DNA of 64,000 nt from assembly GCF_023660105.1 (NCBI RefSeq), contig NZ_JAMHGA010000017.1:1-64000 (forward strand), read 5' to 3'. The translations under genes and the position numbers were made by a program. Below, piece by piece: positions 18,991 to 28,879 of the stretch. The notes under the pieces are model-generated. The model made no database searches, was not told where the DNA came from, and worked only from the letters and a program-made list of their open reading frames with translations. Within the stretch, counting starts at the first letter, position 1. Every line of letters starts with the position of its first letter. The stretch comes from Desulfovibrio aminophilus. GTDB taxonomy: Bacteria > Desulfobacterota > Desulfovibrionia > Desulfovibrionales > Desulfovibrionaceae.

Positions 18991-20175
18991 ATGCCCCTCG
19001 GCACCGACATCTGGGCCGTGATCGTGGCCGCCGGAAGCGGTTCGCGGCTGGCCTCCGCCGGGCTCGGGCCCAAGCAGTACCTTCGCTGGCGCGGCGTCCC
19101 GCTGTTTTGGCATTCGGCCCGCACGCTCTCCCGGGTGGCGCGGGTGCGGGGCCTGGTCCTCGTCTTTCCGCCCGCCGACGTCCAGGCCATGGAGGCCGAG
19201 GTGGCCGAACTGGCCCGGGCCGAGGGCTTGGGCCTGTCCTGGCGCGTGGCCGCCGGCGGCGCCCGCCGCCAGGATTCCGTGCGCCTGGGGCTGGCCGCCC
19301 TGCCGCCGGAGTGCGGCTTCGTCCTGGTCCACGACGCGGCCCGGCCCTTCGCCTCGGCCGCGCTCACGCAGCGCCTGGTGGAGGCCCTGGACCGGGGCGC
19401 GCGGGCCGCGATTCCGGCCGTGGCCGTGAAGGACACGGTGAAGCGCGTGGCCGGAGGGCTGGTGGGCGAGACCCTGCCCAGGGCCGAGCTGGCCGCCGTG
19501 CAGACGCCCCAGGCCTTTGTCCGCGACATGCTGGAGACGGCCCACGCCGAGGCGCTGGCCCGGGGCCTGGAGGCCACGGACGACGCCTCCCTGGTGGAGG
19601 GGGCCTGCCCCGTGGCCGTGATCGAGGGCGAGGAAGCCAACGTGAAGATCACCACCGCCGAGGACCTGGCCCTGTTGAACGACGGGCGGCGGACCATCCC
19701 CTGCGCGGGCTGGGGCTACGACGTGCACCGCTATGGCGGGGAGCGCCCGCTGGTGCTCGGCGGCGTGCCCATCCCCGGCGGCCCCGGGGTGGTGGCCCAT
19801 TCCGACGGGGACGTGCTCCTGCACGCCCTGGCCGACGCCCTGCTGGGCGCTTTCGGCGGCGGCGACATCGGACAGCATTTCCCGGACACCGACCCCCGCT
19901 GGGCCGGGGCGGACAGCGCCGTGCTCCTCCTGGAGGTCCTGGCCCAGGCCCGGGCCGCCGGGGTGGAGGTGGTCCAGGCGGACCTCACGGTGGTGGCCCA
20001 GGTTCCCAGGATTTCCCCGCACCGCGAGGCCATCGCCGCCAACGTGGCGAACCTCCTCGGGCTGCCCCGGGCGCGGGTGAACGTCAAGGCCACCACCGAG
20101 GAGGGCCTGGGCTTCACCGGCGAGAAGCTGGGCATCAAGGCCGTGGCCCTGGTCTCGGGCCTGAGGAGCCTGTGA
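18991..20175 (+). CDS. ispDF: Bifunctional IspD-IspF (MEP isoprenoid pathway)
   Basis: A 394-residue fusion. The N-terminal half (1-230) is IspD, the CTP-dependent 4-phospho-methylerythritol cytidylyltransferase: VIVAAGSGSRL, VLVHDAARPF, AVQTPQAF. The C-terminal half (about 233-390) is IspF, 2-C-methylerythritol 2,4-cyclodiphosphate synthase: GYDVHRYGG with the zinc ligands Asp and His, AHSDGDVLLHAL, and TEEGLGFTGEKLGI. The fusion is usual in alpha-, delta- and epsilon-type proteobacteria. ATG 18991 has AGGAGA upstream; the in-frame ATG at 18973 sits inside the terminator stem end and has none. Confidence 0.95.
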   Translation: MPLGTDIWAVIVAAGSGSRLASAGLGPKQYLRWRGVPLFWHSARTLSRVARVRGLVLVFPPADVQAMEAEVAELARAEGLGLSWRVAAGGARRQDSVRLGLAALPPECGFVLVHDAARPFASAALTQRLVEALDRGARAAIPAVAVKDTVKRVAGGLVGETLPRAELAAVQTPQAFVRDMLETAHAEALARGLEATDDASLVEGACPVAVIEGEEANVKITTAEDLALLNDGRRTIPCAGWGYDVHRYGGERPLVLGGVPIPGGPGVVAHSDGDVLLHALADALLGAFGGGDIGQHFPDTDPRWAGADSAVLLLEVLAQARAAGVEVVQADLTVVAQVPRISPHREAIAANVANLLGLPRARVNVKATTEEGLGFTGEKLGIKAVALVSGLRSL

Positions 20176-20176
20176 C

Positions 20177-21007
20177 GTGACGCGTCGGACCCGGACGATC
20201 CTCGCCGTCTCGACGTTGCTCCTGGCCGCCTGCGCGGGCTGGTTCGGCCTGCGGGCCTACGTGGAGCGCGAGGTGCGCGCGGGCTTGGACGGGCTGCGGC
20301 CCGGCCTGGACGTGACCTTTTCCGGCCTGAGCCTCGACCTGTTCCCACGCGCGCTGGTGCTCACCGGGGTGACGGCCCGGACCCCGGAGGGCCCGGTGCT
20401 GCGCGCCGAACGGGCCCGCATCGAGGAATTCGACCTGGAGCACGCCACGCCCCACTTCGCGCGCGCGGCCTTCAGCGGCCTGACCGTGGAGGACCCGGCC
20501 TGGGGCTGGACGGCCCCGCCCTGCCGGGCCGACGTGGACTACCGCTACGACCCCGCGACCCGCGAGCTGACCGTGAACCGCCTGTCCCTGGACCAGCCGG
20601 AGACCTTCGAGGCCGACCTGTCGGGCCGCTTCGGCAACCTGGACCTGGAGCGCGTCCAGGACGGGCAGTATTTCGCCTCCAGCCTTGCCGGGCTGGAGCT
20701 GCGCTATCGGGACCGCTCCCTCCTGGGCCGCGTCCTGCAACGGGTCGCCGCCCAGTTCCAGACCAGCGAGGTCGTCCTGCGGACCCGCGCGGCGCTCTGG
20801 CTGGCGGCCCGCGAGGCCCAGGCCCGCGCGCGCGGCGAAGCCGCCTCGGCCTCGGCCCTGGAGGCCCTGGGCCGCTTCGCCCGGGCCCCCGGAGAACTGA
20901 CCGTGTCCCTGGCCCCGGCCGAGCCGGTGCCCTTCCTGTACCTCATCGCGGACGGCAACCTGCCCCGGATGCTGGCCCTGCTCAACGCCAGGATCGAGGC
21001 CCGCTGA
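20177..21007 (+). CDS. Unrecognised exported or lipid-anchored protein
   Basis: A 276-residue protein, GTG start one base after ispDF. The N terminus has a hydrophobic signal with a possible lipobox (LLLAACAG), though it could equally be a membrane anchor. The following YVEREVRAGLDGLRPGLDVTFSGLSLDLFPRA-like region resembles the start of AsmA/DUF945-type envelope proteins, but I cannot assign a family. It lies between ispDF and cysS in what looks like one transcript. Confidence 0.7.
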   Translation: MTRRTRTILAVSTLLLAACAGWFGLRAYVEREVRAGLDGLRPGLDVTFSGLSLDLFPRALVLTGVTARTPEGPVLRAERARIEEFDLEHATPHFARAAFSGLTVEDPAWGWTAPPCRADVDYRYDPATRELTVNRLSLDQPETFEADLSGRFGNLDLERVQDGQYFASSLAGLELRYRDRSLLGRVLQRVAAQFQTSEVVLRTRAALWLAAREAQARARGEAASASALEALGRFARAPGELTVSLAPAEPVPFLYLIADGNLPRMLALLNARIEAR

Positions 21008-21033
21008 CGCGAAATCGCCCATCGGAGAACGTG

Positions 21034-22491
21034 ATGCGACTCTACAACACCCAGGCCCGCGCCAAACAGGAATTCACCCCCCGCGAGGAGGGGAAGGTCT
21101 CCATGTACGTCTGCGGCATCACCGCCTACGACCTCTGCCACGTGGGCCACGCCCGCTCGGCCGTGGTCTTCGACGTGCTCGTGCGCTTCCTGCGCGGCAA
21201 GGGCCTCAATGTCACCTTCGTGCGCAACTTCACCGACGTGGACGACAAGATCATCAAGCGCGCCGGCGAGATGGGGCTCGCTTCCCAGGATGTGGCCGAG
21301 CGGTACATCCGGGAGTTCCACGTGGACATGGACCGCCTGGGCGTGCTGCGGGCGGACGTGGAGCCCAAGTGCACCGAGCACATCCCCGAGATGCTCGACC
21401 TGACCCAGGAGCTCATCCGGCGCGGCCAGGCCTACACCACGCTCTCCGGCGACGTGTACTTCCGGGTGCGGTCCTTCCCGGGCTACGGCAAGCTTTCGGG
21501 CCGGAACATCGACGACCTCCGCTCCGGCGCGCGCATCCAGCCCGGCGAGGAGAAGGAGGACCCCCTGGACTTCGCCCTCTGGAAGGCCGCCAAGCCCGGC
21601 GAGCCGTCCTGGGAGAGCCCCTGGGGTCCAGGCCGTCCCGGCTGGCACCTGGAGTGCTCGGCCATGAGCGAGAAGTACCTGCCCATGCCCCTGGACATCC
21701 ACGGCGGCGGCCAGGACCTGATCTTCCCCCACCACGAGAACGAGATCGCCCAGTCCGAGGCGGCCAGCGGCAAGGAGCTGGCCCGCTTCTGGGTCCACAA
21801 CGGCTTCGTGCAGATCAACTCCGAGAAGATGTCCAAGTCCCTGGGCAACTTCTTCACCATCCGCGACATCCTGGACAAGTTCCTGCCCGAGACCCTGCGC
21901 TACTTCCTGCTCTCCTCGCATTACCGCAGCCCCCTGGACTTCTCCTTCGAGGGCCTGGAGGAGGCCGAGAAGGCCCTGCGCCGGGTGTACACGGCCCGGC
22001 GGCAGATGGCCGAGGAGCTGGGCAAGGCCAAGTGGAGCGCCTCGCCCGTTCCGCCGGAGCTGGCCAAGGAGCTGGCCGAGCTGGAGGCGGGCTTCGGCGA
22101 GGCCCTGGAGGACGACCTGAACACGGCCGCCGCCCTGGGACACCTCTTCGGCGTGATCCGCCTGGCCGGGCGGCTGTCCGAGGACAAGGCCCTGCGCAAG
22201 TCCGAGGGCGCGCGGGAACTCTGGACCAGGATCGTCACGGACCTGGAGGCGTGGAGCGCCGTGCTCGGCGTGTTCGGGGCCGATCCCGTGGAGTTCCTGG
22301 CCGCCCTGCGCGACTGCCGCGCCGCCCGCAAGGGCATCGACGCGGCCGTGGTCGCGACCCGGCTGGAGGAGCGGAAACAGGCCCGGGCGGACAAGGATTT
22401 CGCCGCCTCGGACCGGATCCGCGACGAACTGGCGGTCATGGGCGTGGAGGTCAAGGACACGCCCCAGGGACAGGCCTGGGACGTGGCCTAG
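21034..22491 (+). CDS. cysS: Cysteinyl-tRNA synthetase
   Basis: Charges tRNA-Cys. A 485-residue class I synthetase with MYVCGITAYDLCHVGHAR (zinc Cys and the HIGH motif as HVGH), FTDVDDKIIKRA, WHLECSAMS and FPHHENEIAQSE (further zinc ligands), and KMSKSLGNF. The C-terminal helical anticodon-binding part is complete. The ATG at 21034 has GGAG six bases upstream; the GTG one codon earlier is less well spaced. Confidence 0.97.
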   Translation: MRLYNTQARAKQEFTPREEGKVSMYVCGITAYDLCHVGHARSAVVFDVLVRFLRGKGLNVTFVRNFTDVDDKIIKRAGEMGLASQDVAERYIREFHVDMDRLGVLRADVEPKCTEHIPEMLDLTQELIRRGQAYTTLSGDVYFRVRSFPGYGKLSGRNIDDLRSGARIQPGEEKEDPLDFALWKAAKPGEPSWESPWGPGRPGWHLECSAMSEKYLPMPLDIHGGGQDLIFPHHENEIAQSEAASGKELARFWVHNGFVQINSEKMSKSLGNFFTIRDILDKFLPETLRYFLLSSHYRSPLDFSFEGLEEAEKALRRVYTARRQMAEELGKAKWSASPVPPELAKELAELEAGFGEALEDDLNTAAALGHLFGVIRLAGRLSEDKALRKSEGARELWTRIVTDLEAWSAVLGVFGADPVEFLAALRDCRAARKGIDAAVVATRLEERKQARADKDFAASDRIRDELAVMGVEVKDTPQGQAWDVA

Positions 22492-22531
22492 GCTCGATCC
22501 GCGCGGGGGCTGGACGCCCCGGGGAGGGATC

Positions 22532-24262
22532 ATGATCCGTGCGCGAACCCCCGAGGAACTGGCCCGGCGCATCCGCCTGGCCCGAGGGCTGGAGCCCGCG
22601 GACCTGGTCCTGCGCAACGCCCGGGTGGTCAACGTCCTGTCCGGCGAGATCCACCCCGCCGACATCGCCGTGGCCGACGGCCTGATGATCGGCTTCCAGG
22701 CCCGCGAGGCGCGCGCCGAGCTCGACCTGGGCGGGCGGCACGTGGCCCCGGGCCTCATCGACGCCCACCTGCACATCGAATCCACCCTGCTCTGCCCCCG
22801 GGAGTTCGCCCGGGCCGTGGCCCCGCGCGGCACCTCCGCCGTGGTCTGCGACCCGCACGAGATCGCCAACGTGCTCGGGGCCGAGGGCATCGAATACATG
22901 CTGGCGGCCACCGCCGACTCGCCCGTGGGCTTCTTCTTCATGATGCCGTCCTGCGTCCCGGCCACCCACCTGGAGACGTCCGGCGCGGAACTCACGGCCG
23001 GGGACGTGCGCCGCTTCCTGGAGGCCCATCCGGGCCGCGTGCTCGGGCTGGCGGAGATGATGAACTTTCCGGGTCTGCTGGCCGGGGACCCGGAGGTCCT
23101 GGCCAAGCTTCTGGCCGCCGGGGACCGGCCCATCGACGGCCACGCCCCGCTGCTTTCGGGCCGCGACCTGGCGGCCTACGCGCTGTCCGGCCCGGGCAGC
23201 GACCATGAATGCACCACCGCAGCCGAGGCCCTGGAGAAGCTGCGCCTGGGCCTGCGGCTCATGATCCGCGAGGGCACCAGCGAGAACAACCTGGACGACC
23301 TCCTGCCCGCGCTCAACGAGTGCAACGCGGCCAACGTCATGCTGGCCAGCGACGACCTCCTGGCCCCGGACATCCTGGCCCGGGGGCACATGGACCACAA
23401 GCTGCGCCACGCCATCGCCGCCGGGGTGCCGCCGGTGCGCGCGACGCAGATGGCCTCCATCAACACGGCGCGGCATTTCGGGCTGACGGGCCGGGGGGCC
23501 GTGGCTCCGGGCTTCCGCGCCGACCTCGTGGTCCTGGATGATCTGGAGGGTTTCCGCGTGGCCGAGGTCTTCCTGGGCGGGCGCCGCGTGCGCGATCTGG
23601 ACTTCCCGCGCGGCGCGGGCGCGGCGCTTGCGTCCAGCATGCACCTGCCGGAGATCGGCCCGGAACTCTTTGTTCTGCCCGCCGGGCACGGCCGGGTGCG
23701 GGCCATCGGCGTGATCCCCGGCCAGCTCCTTACCGAGGCCCGCGTGCTCGAACCGACCCTGGAGCGGGGCCGCCCCGCGGCCGACTCGGACCGCGACCTG
23801 GCCAAGCTGGCGGTCATCGAGCGCCACCGGGGCACGGGCAACGTGGGCCTGGGGTTGGTCCAAGGCCTGGGCCTGCGGGCCGGGGCGCTGGCCTCCAGCG
23901 TGGGCCACGACTCGCACAACCTCATCGTGGCCGGAATGGACGACGCGGACATGGCCCTGGCGGCCCGCGAGGCCGCGCGGCTGGGCGGCGGCTTCGTGGC
24001 CGCGCTCAACGGCCGGGTGCGGGCCGCCCTGCCCCTGCCCCTGGCCGGGCTCATGGCCGACGGCTCCCTGGAGGAGACCTCCGGGCGCTTCGCGCGGCTT
24101 CTGGACAGCCTGTCCCCGGCCCTGGGAGAATTCCGTGGCAATCCCTTCGGCCTGCTCTCCTTCCTGGCCCTGCCCGTGATCCCGGCCCTGAAGCTCACGG
24201 ACCGGGGCCTGGTGGACGTCAACGCCTTCGGCTTCACGCCCCTGTGGACGGGCAAGGAATAA
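22532..24262 (+). CDS. ade: Adenine deaminase
   Basis: Converts adenine to hypoxanthine in purine salvage. A 576-residue amidohydrolase with the metal motif GLIDAHLHIESTLL, VVCDPHEIANVLG, then IDGHAPLLSG, and the Ade-type C-terminal segments GRDLAAYALSGPGSDHE, ASDDLLAPDIL, and VGHDSHNLIVAGM. Length and order fit Ade. GGGAGGG precedes the ATG. It follows cysS after 40 bp. Confidence 0.95.
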   Translation: MIRARTPEELARRIRLARGLEPADLVLRNARVVNVLSGEIHPADIAVADGLMIGFQAREARAELDLGGRHVAPGLIDAHLHIESTLLCPREFARAVAPRGTSAVVCDPHEIANVLGAEGIEYMLAATADSPVGFFFMMPSCVPATHLETSGAELTAGDVRRFLEAHPGRVLGLAEMMNFPGLLAGDPEVLAKLLAAGDRPIDGHAPLLSGRDLAAYALSGPGSDHECTTAAEALEKLRLGLRLMIREGTSENNLDDLLPALNECNAANVMLASDDLLAPDILARGHMDHKLRHAIAAGVPPVRATQMASINTARHFGLTGRGAVAPGFRADLVVLDDLEGFRVAEVFLGGRRVRDLDFPRGAGAALASSMHLPEIGPELFVLPAGHGRVRAIGVIPGQLLTEARVLEPTLERGRPAADSDRDLAKLAVIERHRGTGNVGLGLVQGLGLRAGALASSVGHDSHNLIVAGMDDADMALAAREAARLGGGFVAALNGRVRAALPLPLAGLMADGSLEETSGRFARLLDSLSPALGEFRGNPFGLLSFLALPVIPALKLTDRGLVDVNAFGFTPLWTGKE

Positions 24263-24325
24263 TGGAATCCACGGGAAACGGCTGCTAGATTGGTTGAAGC
24301 GCGAAACCCGGAGCAGAGGTTGTTC

Positions 24326-27300
24326 ATGCGTTGGGGACTGCGCAAGTCCACCCTGGCCGTCATCGGCCTGCTTTTCGCCCTGGTCACGGCGGGCCTGCTC
24401 CTTTTGTCCAACGGCATCCTGCAAAGCCGCTTCCTGGCCCTGGAGGAGGACACCGCCCGGGACAATCTGCGGCGGGGCGTGAACTCCCTGGCCCTGACCC
24501 TCGAGGACCTGGGCTCCCTGGCCAAGGACTGGGCCTGGTGGGACGACACCTCCCGCTTCGCCCGCACCGGCGCCGAGGAATACGTCGAGTCCAACCTGAC
24601 CCCCACGACCTTCGCGACCCAGAAGCTCAACCTGTTCCTGGTCTACAACGCGGCCGGCGGCCTCGTCTGGGGCCGCTATGCCGACGAGGACGGCAACCTC
24701 TCCTTCGCGCCGGCCGAGGCCCTGGCCTTCATGGCCCAGCGCGTGCTGCCCGGGGGGAGCCGTTTCGCGGCCGACGGCTTCGCCGGATACATGGTGCTGC
24801 CGGAGCGGGTCTTCCAGGTCTCCTGCCAGCGCATCCTGGACAGCAACCGCCAGGGGCCTCCGGCGGGCTGGCTGATCGCGGGCCGGGAAATCTCCCGGGC
24901 CTTCGTCACCCGGCTGTCCGAAACCCTGCAGCTGCCCCTGGCCCTGGGTCGGGAATCGGCCCCGACCCTGGTCCCGTCCGAGGACAGCATCCTGGCCTCG
25001 ACGTCGATCACGGATCTGGACGGCAATCCGTCCCTGACCGTCTCCGTGCGCACGCGTCGCGACATGCGCCAGGCGGGTGCGGAGGCCACGCGGAGCATCC
25101 TCCTTTCGATCCTGTTCACCGGCCTGGTTCTGGCGGGCCTGACCATGTTCTTCCTCGAACGCCGGGTGCTGGCCCGCGTGTCCCGCCTGGAACGCCAGGT
25201 AGCCGCGGCGGGCGGCGGAGGCCAGGCCCCGGTGTCCCTGGACGGCGACGACGAGCTGTCCAGTCTGGCCCGGAGCATCGAGGGCATGTTCCGGGAGCGC
25301 CGGGAAAACGAGAAGTTTCTCTCCCTGCTTCTGGACTCCCTGCGCGTGGGCGTGATCCTGGTGGAGGCCGACACCCGCCGCGTGGCCGAGATCAACGCCC
25401 TGGCCTGCGGGTTGGCGGGCCGTCCGCGCGGGGAGATCGTGGGCCGCCCCTGCCACGGCCTGCTCTGTCCCAACGGGGCCGGAGCCTGTCCGATCCTGGA
25501 CCGGGGCAAGGACGGAGGCGACGCCTTCAAGTGCCGGCTTCAGCTCCCCGACGGCGGGCGCATGGAGATCCTCAAGTCCGTGGCCCGGCTGTCCCTCAAG
25601 GGTCGGGACTACCTCCTGGAAACCTTCGTGGACATCAGCGAGCTGGAGAAGGCCCGGCACGCCCTGGCGGACTCCGAGGAACGCTATCGCGCCCTGTTCA
25701 TGAACACCGGCACGGCGGGCATGCTCATCGAGGCGGACACCCGCATCCGGCTGGCCAATGCGGAGTTCGCCAATCTGGCGGGCTTCGCCTCGGCCGACGA
25801 GGCCGTGGGCCGCAAGTGGACCGAGTTCTTCCATCCCGACGACGTGCCGCGCATGCTGGAGTATCACGCCATGCGCCGCAAGGGTCCCGGACTGGCCCCG
25901 CGCAACTATGAGGCCCGGGTGGTGAACCGCCGGGGCGAGGTCCGCGAAGTGTTCATGACCGTGGCCGTGATTCCGGGATCGGACATGAGCGTGGCCTCCA
26001 TCACGGACATCACGGACCGCAAGCGGGCCGAGCGCGAACTGGAGCGCCAGGCCTTCCACGACGAGCTCACCGGCCTGCCCAATCGCCAGCTGTTCCATGA
26101 CCGCCTGCGGCGGGCCATGCTGGCCTCCGGGCGTTCGGGCACGCAGGTGGGGCTCCTGCTCCTGGACCTGGACGACTTCAAGCACGTCAACGACACGCTG
26201 GGGCATTCCGCCGGGGACAAGGTCCTGCGCATGGCGGCCGAGCGGTTCGCCGGGGTGCTGCGCCGGGAGGACACCCTGGCGCGGCTGGGCGGGGACGAGT
26301 TCGCCGTGGTGGTCGAGAACCTGGAGGAGGGCATCGATCCGCTCACGCGCATCGCCGGGAGTCTGCTGGAGGTCATGGATCGTCCGTTTCAGTTGGACGA
26401 CCACGAGTTCTCCCTGGGCGTGAGCGTGGGCATCGCGGTCCATCCCCTGGACGCGGACACGGCGGAGCGGCTCGTGCAGAACGCCGACCTGGCCATGTAC
26501 CGGGCCAAGGAGTCGGGCAAGAACACCTTCAGCCTGTACAAGCGGAGCCTCAACGAGCAGGCCGCGCGGCGGCTGACCCTGGAGACGGACCTGCGCCGGG
26601 CCCTGGCCGAGGAGCGCCTGACCGTCTTCTTCCAGCCCAAGGTGGACATGGACGGCGGTTCCGTGGTGGGCATGGAGGCCCTGGTGCGCTGGCGGGAGCC
26701 CGACGGCTCGCTGCGGCCTCCGGCGGCGTTCATCGACTTCGCGGAGAGCAGCGGGCTCATCGTGCCCATCGACCTGTTCGTGCTGGAGGCCGCCTGCCGC
26801 CAGGCCGTGCGTTGGGCCGAGATGGGTTTCGGCGAGCTGACCCTGGCTGTGAACCTTTCGGCCCAGCACTTCCGGCGCGACGACCTGCCCCTGCGGGTTG
26901 CCGAGGTCCTTGAGCGCACGGGCCTGCCGTCGCGCCGCCTGGAGCTGGAGATCACCGAGACGGCCGTGCTCAAGAATTTCGGCGCGGCCCGGGCCGTGAT
27001 GGAGCATCTCCACGGCCGGGGCGTGTCCTTCGCCCTGGATGACTTCGGCACCGGCTATTCGTCCCTGAGCTATCTCATGTCCCTGCCGCTGCAGGCCATC
27101 AAGGTGGACAAGAGCTTCGTGGACCGCGTCGGCGAGGACAGCGGCCGGGGCGGGGCGCTGGTGCGCACCATCCTGTCCATGGCCGAGGGTCTCGGCCTGT
27201 CCACCGTGGCCGAGGGCGTGGAGACGCGGGAGCAGGCGGACTTCCTGCTCGGCGCGGGCTGCCGCCTGGCCCAGGGCTACCACTACGCCCCGCCGCTCCC

Positions 27301-27358
27301 GGCGGAGGAATTCGAAAAGCTCCTGCGCGGCGGGCCGCTCGGCGGCAAGCGCCCCTAG
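24326..27358 (+). CDS. Membrane CHASE4-PAS-GGDEF-EAL protein
   Basis: About 1010 residues. A first membrane helix (about 12-32), a periplasmic CHASE4 sensor (about 35-245) with the typical DWAWWDDTSRF, a second helix (about 252-272), a HAMP-like linker, and two PAS domains (about 325-435 and 445-570). GGDEF follows (about 575-740; [14 protein letters not shown]) and then EAL (about 750-1000; [25 protein letters not shown]). Both catalytic motifs are intact. It probably couples a periplasmic signal to c-di-GMP level. ATG 24326 is chosen because it opens the first helix and has AGAGG upstream. Confidence 0.92.
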   Translation: MRWGLRKSTLAVIGLLFALVTAGLLLLSNGILQSRFLALEEDTARDNLRRGVNSLALTLEDLGSLAKDWAWWDDTSRFARTGAEEYVESNLTPTTFATQKLNLFLVYNAAGGLVWGRYADEDGNLSFAPAEALAFMAQRVLPGGSRFAADGFAGYMVLPERVFQVSCQRILDSNRQGPPAGWLIAGREISRAFVTRLSETLQLPLALGRESAPTLVPSEDSILASTSITDLDGNPSLTVSVRTRRDMRQAGAEATRSILLSILFTGLVLAGLTMFFLERRVLARVSRLERQVAAAGGGGQAPVSLDGDDELSSLARSIEGMFRERRENEKFLSLLLDSLRVGVILVEADTRRVAEINALACGLAGRPRGEIVGRPCHGLLCPNGAGACPILDRGKDGGDAFKCRLQLPDGGRMEILKSVARLSLKGRDYLLETFVDISELEKARHALADSEERYRALFMNTGTAGMLIEADTRIRLANAEFANLAGFASADEAVGRKWTEFFHPDDVPRMLEYHAMRRKGPGLAPRNYEARVVNRRGEVREVFMTVAVIPGSDMSVASITDITDRKRAERELERQAFHDELTGLPNRQLFHDRLRRAMLASGRSGTQVGLLLLDLDDFKHVNDTLGHSAGDKVLRMAAERFAGVLRREDTLARLGGDEFAVVVENLEEGIDPLTRIAGSLLEVMDRPFQLDDHEFSLGVSVGIAVHPLDADTAERLVQNADLAMYRAKESGKNTFSLYKRSLNEQAARRLTLETDLRRALAEERLTVFFQPKVDMDGGSVVGMEALVRWREPDGSLRPPAAFIDFAESSGLIVPIDLFVLEAACRQAVRWAEMGFGELTLAVNLSAQHFRRDDLPLRVAEVLERTGLPSRRLELEITETAVLKNFGAARAVMEHLHGRGVSFALDDFGTGYSSLSYLMSLPLQAIKVDKSFVDRVGEDSGRGGALVRTILSMAEGLGLSTVAEGVETREQADFLLGAGCRLAQGYHYAPPLPAEEFEKLLRGGPLGGKRP

Positions 27359-27909
27359 AACTTGTCCCGGGCCTTGAGAAAGGCCGACTTCAGCTCCCCG
27401 TAGGCCCGCTCCAGGCCCTGGCGCAGTTCGTCCCAGGCGGGCTTGCCCGCGCGGCCGTAATCCTTGAGCCGGGCCGAGGCCTCGTCCGTGAGCTTGGTCA
27501 GGCGCTCGGCGGCCTCCTTGGCGTAGCGTTCGGCCTTGGCCTGGACCTTGTGGCGCTTGAGAAAGGCCCGGGCCTCGCGTACCTGGGATTCCAGGAGCAG
27601 GGAATAGGTCTTCAGGCCCAGCCATTCCTGACCCTGGCGCTGGGCCTCGCGCATCTGGGCCCCGGCCCGGAAGACCACGGCGCGGCGCGCCGGGATGGTC
27701 ACGGACTCGCCGGTGCGGGGATTGCGGCCGGCCCTGGCCTTGCGTTCGACCACGCGGAACGAGCCGAAGGGCCGCAGCTCCACGTCCTGGGCCGCGCCCA
27801 ATGCCTCGACCAGGCTCTCCACCACGGCGTCATAGGCCGTCTCGGCCGCCGCCTTGTTCGGAAAAACGCCGCTTTCCAGCATGCCGTCCACGATCATCCG
27901 TTTGCTCAT
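27355..27909 (-). CDS. HU/IHF-family DNA-binding protein with a long basic coiled tail
   Basis: A 184-residue protein. Residues 1-95 are an HU/IHF fold, with the DNA-binding arm motif RKARAGRNPRTGESVTIPAR. A further 90 residues, rich in Lys, Arg, Ala and Leu and likely helical (EARAFLKRHKVQAKAERY onward), are not in ordinary HU, which is about 90 residues. The tail suggests oligomerisation or extra DNA contacts. GGGAGG precedes the ATG. Its stop overlaps the convergent CHASE4 gene by 4 bp. Confidence 0.88.
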   Translation of the reverse strand: MSKRMIVDGMLESGVFPNKAAAETAYDAVVESLVEALGAAQDVELRPFGSFRVVERKARAGRNPRTGESVTIPARRAVVFRAGAQMREAQRQGQEWLGLKTYSLLLESQVREARAFLKRHKVQAKAERYAKEAAERLTKLTDEASARLKDYGRAGKPAWDELRQGLERAYGELKSAFLKARDKF

Positions 27910-28027
27910 GGGGCCTCCCTGGGGCTTGAGGTGTTGTCCGGCATTGTGCGCCGAAACCGGCGCGGTTTGCAAGCTCGGCCGGAACAGGGTACATCCGGGG
28001 CTGTTGGAAAACCCCCGGGAGCCGCGC

Positions 28028-28870
28028 ATGTCCAAGTTTTTTTCGATCCTGCGCATGGTCAAGATCGAACATTCGATCTTCGCCCTGCCGTTCGCCTATT
28101 CGGGCCTGTTCCTGGCGGCCGGAGGCCTGCCGGGCTGGTGGCCGCTCGTCGTGCTCACCGCGGCCATGATCGCGGTGCGCTCCTTCGCCATGGCCGCCAA
28201 CCGCTACCTGGATCTGGACATCGACCGCGAGAATCCGCGCACCCAGGACCGGCCCCTGGTCACCGGCGAGCTGACCAAGGGCTTCACCCTGGCCTTCATC
28301 GGCGGCTGCGCCCTGGTCTTCGTGGGGACCACGGCGCTCATGAACCCGCTTTGCCTCAAGCTCGCGATTCCGGCCCTGCTCTGGTCCGGGTTCTATTCCC
28401 TGACCAAGCGCTTCACCTGGCTCTGCCACTACGTGCTCGGCTCGGTGCTCGGGCTCGCGCCCATCGCGGGCTGGATCAGCCTCAAGCCCGAGTTCGCCTG
28501 GACCTGGCTCCTCCTGGCCCTGGCCGTGACCCTCTGGGTGGCCGGGTTCGACATCCTCTACGCCTGCCAGGACGTGGAGTTCGACCGCTCCAAGGGGCTC
28601 AAGTCCATGCCCGCCTGCCTGGGCCTGGAGCGGGCCCTGCGCCTGGCCCGCGACGGCCACATGGCCGCGGCCGGGCTGTTCCTCCTGGCCGGAATGACGG
28701 CCAACCTGCGCTGGTCCTATTTCGTCGTGGCCCTGCTCATCGGGGGCATCCTCTGGTTCGAGCACCGGCTCATCAAGCCGGACGACCTCTCGCGGGTCAA
28801 CTTGGCCTTCTTCACCCTCAACGGCTTCGTGGCCATCCTGCTCTTCGCCGGTGTGCTCCTGGGGCTGTAG
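28028..28870 (+). CDS. mqnP: UbiA-family prenyltransferase, probable MqnP
   Basis: A 280-residue integral membrane protein with about eight helices. The two aspartate motifs that bind prenyl diphosphate are NRYLDLDIDRENPRT (about 59-73) and YACQDVEFDRSKGL (about 178-191). The family attaches a polyprenyl chain to an aromatic ring. In sulfate reducers that make menaquinone by the futalosine route, the gene is usually the MqnP type; 4-hydroxybenzoate prenyltransferase (UbiA) is the alternative, and sequence alone does not settle this. Followed after 9 bp by mscS. Confidence 0.85.
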   Translation: MSKFFSILRMVKIEHSIFALPFAYSGLFLAAGGLPGWWPLVVLTAAMIAVRSFAMAANRYLDLDIDRENPRTQDRPLVTGELTKGFTLAFIGGCALVFVGTTALMNPLCLKLAIPALLWSGFYSLTKRFTWLCHYVLGSVLGLAPIAGWISLKPEFAWTWLLLALAVTLWVAGFDILYACQDVEFDRSKGLKSMPACLGLERALRLARDGHMAAAGLFLLAGMTANLRWSYFVVALLIGGILWFEHRLIKPDDLSRVNLAFFTLNGFVAILLFAGVLLGL

Positions 28871-28879
28871 GAGTCGCGC

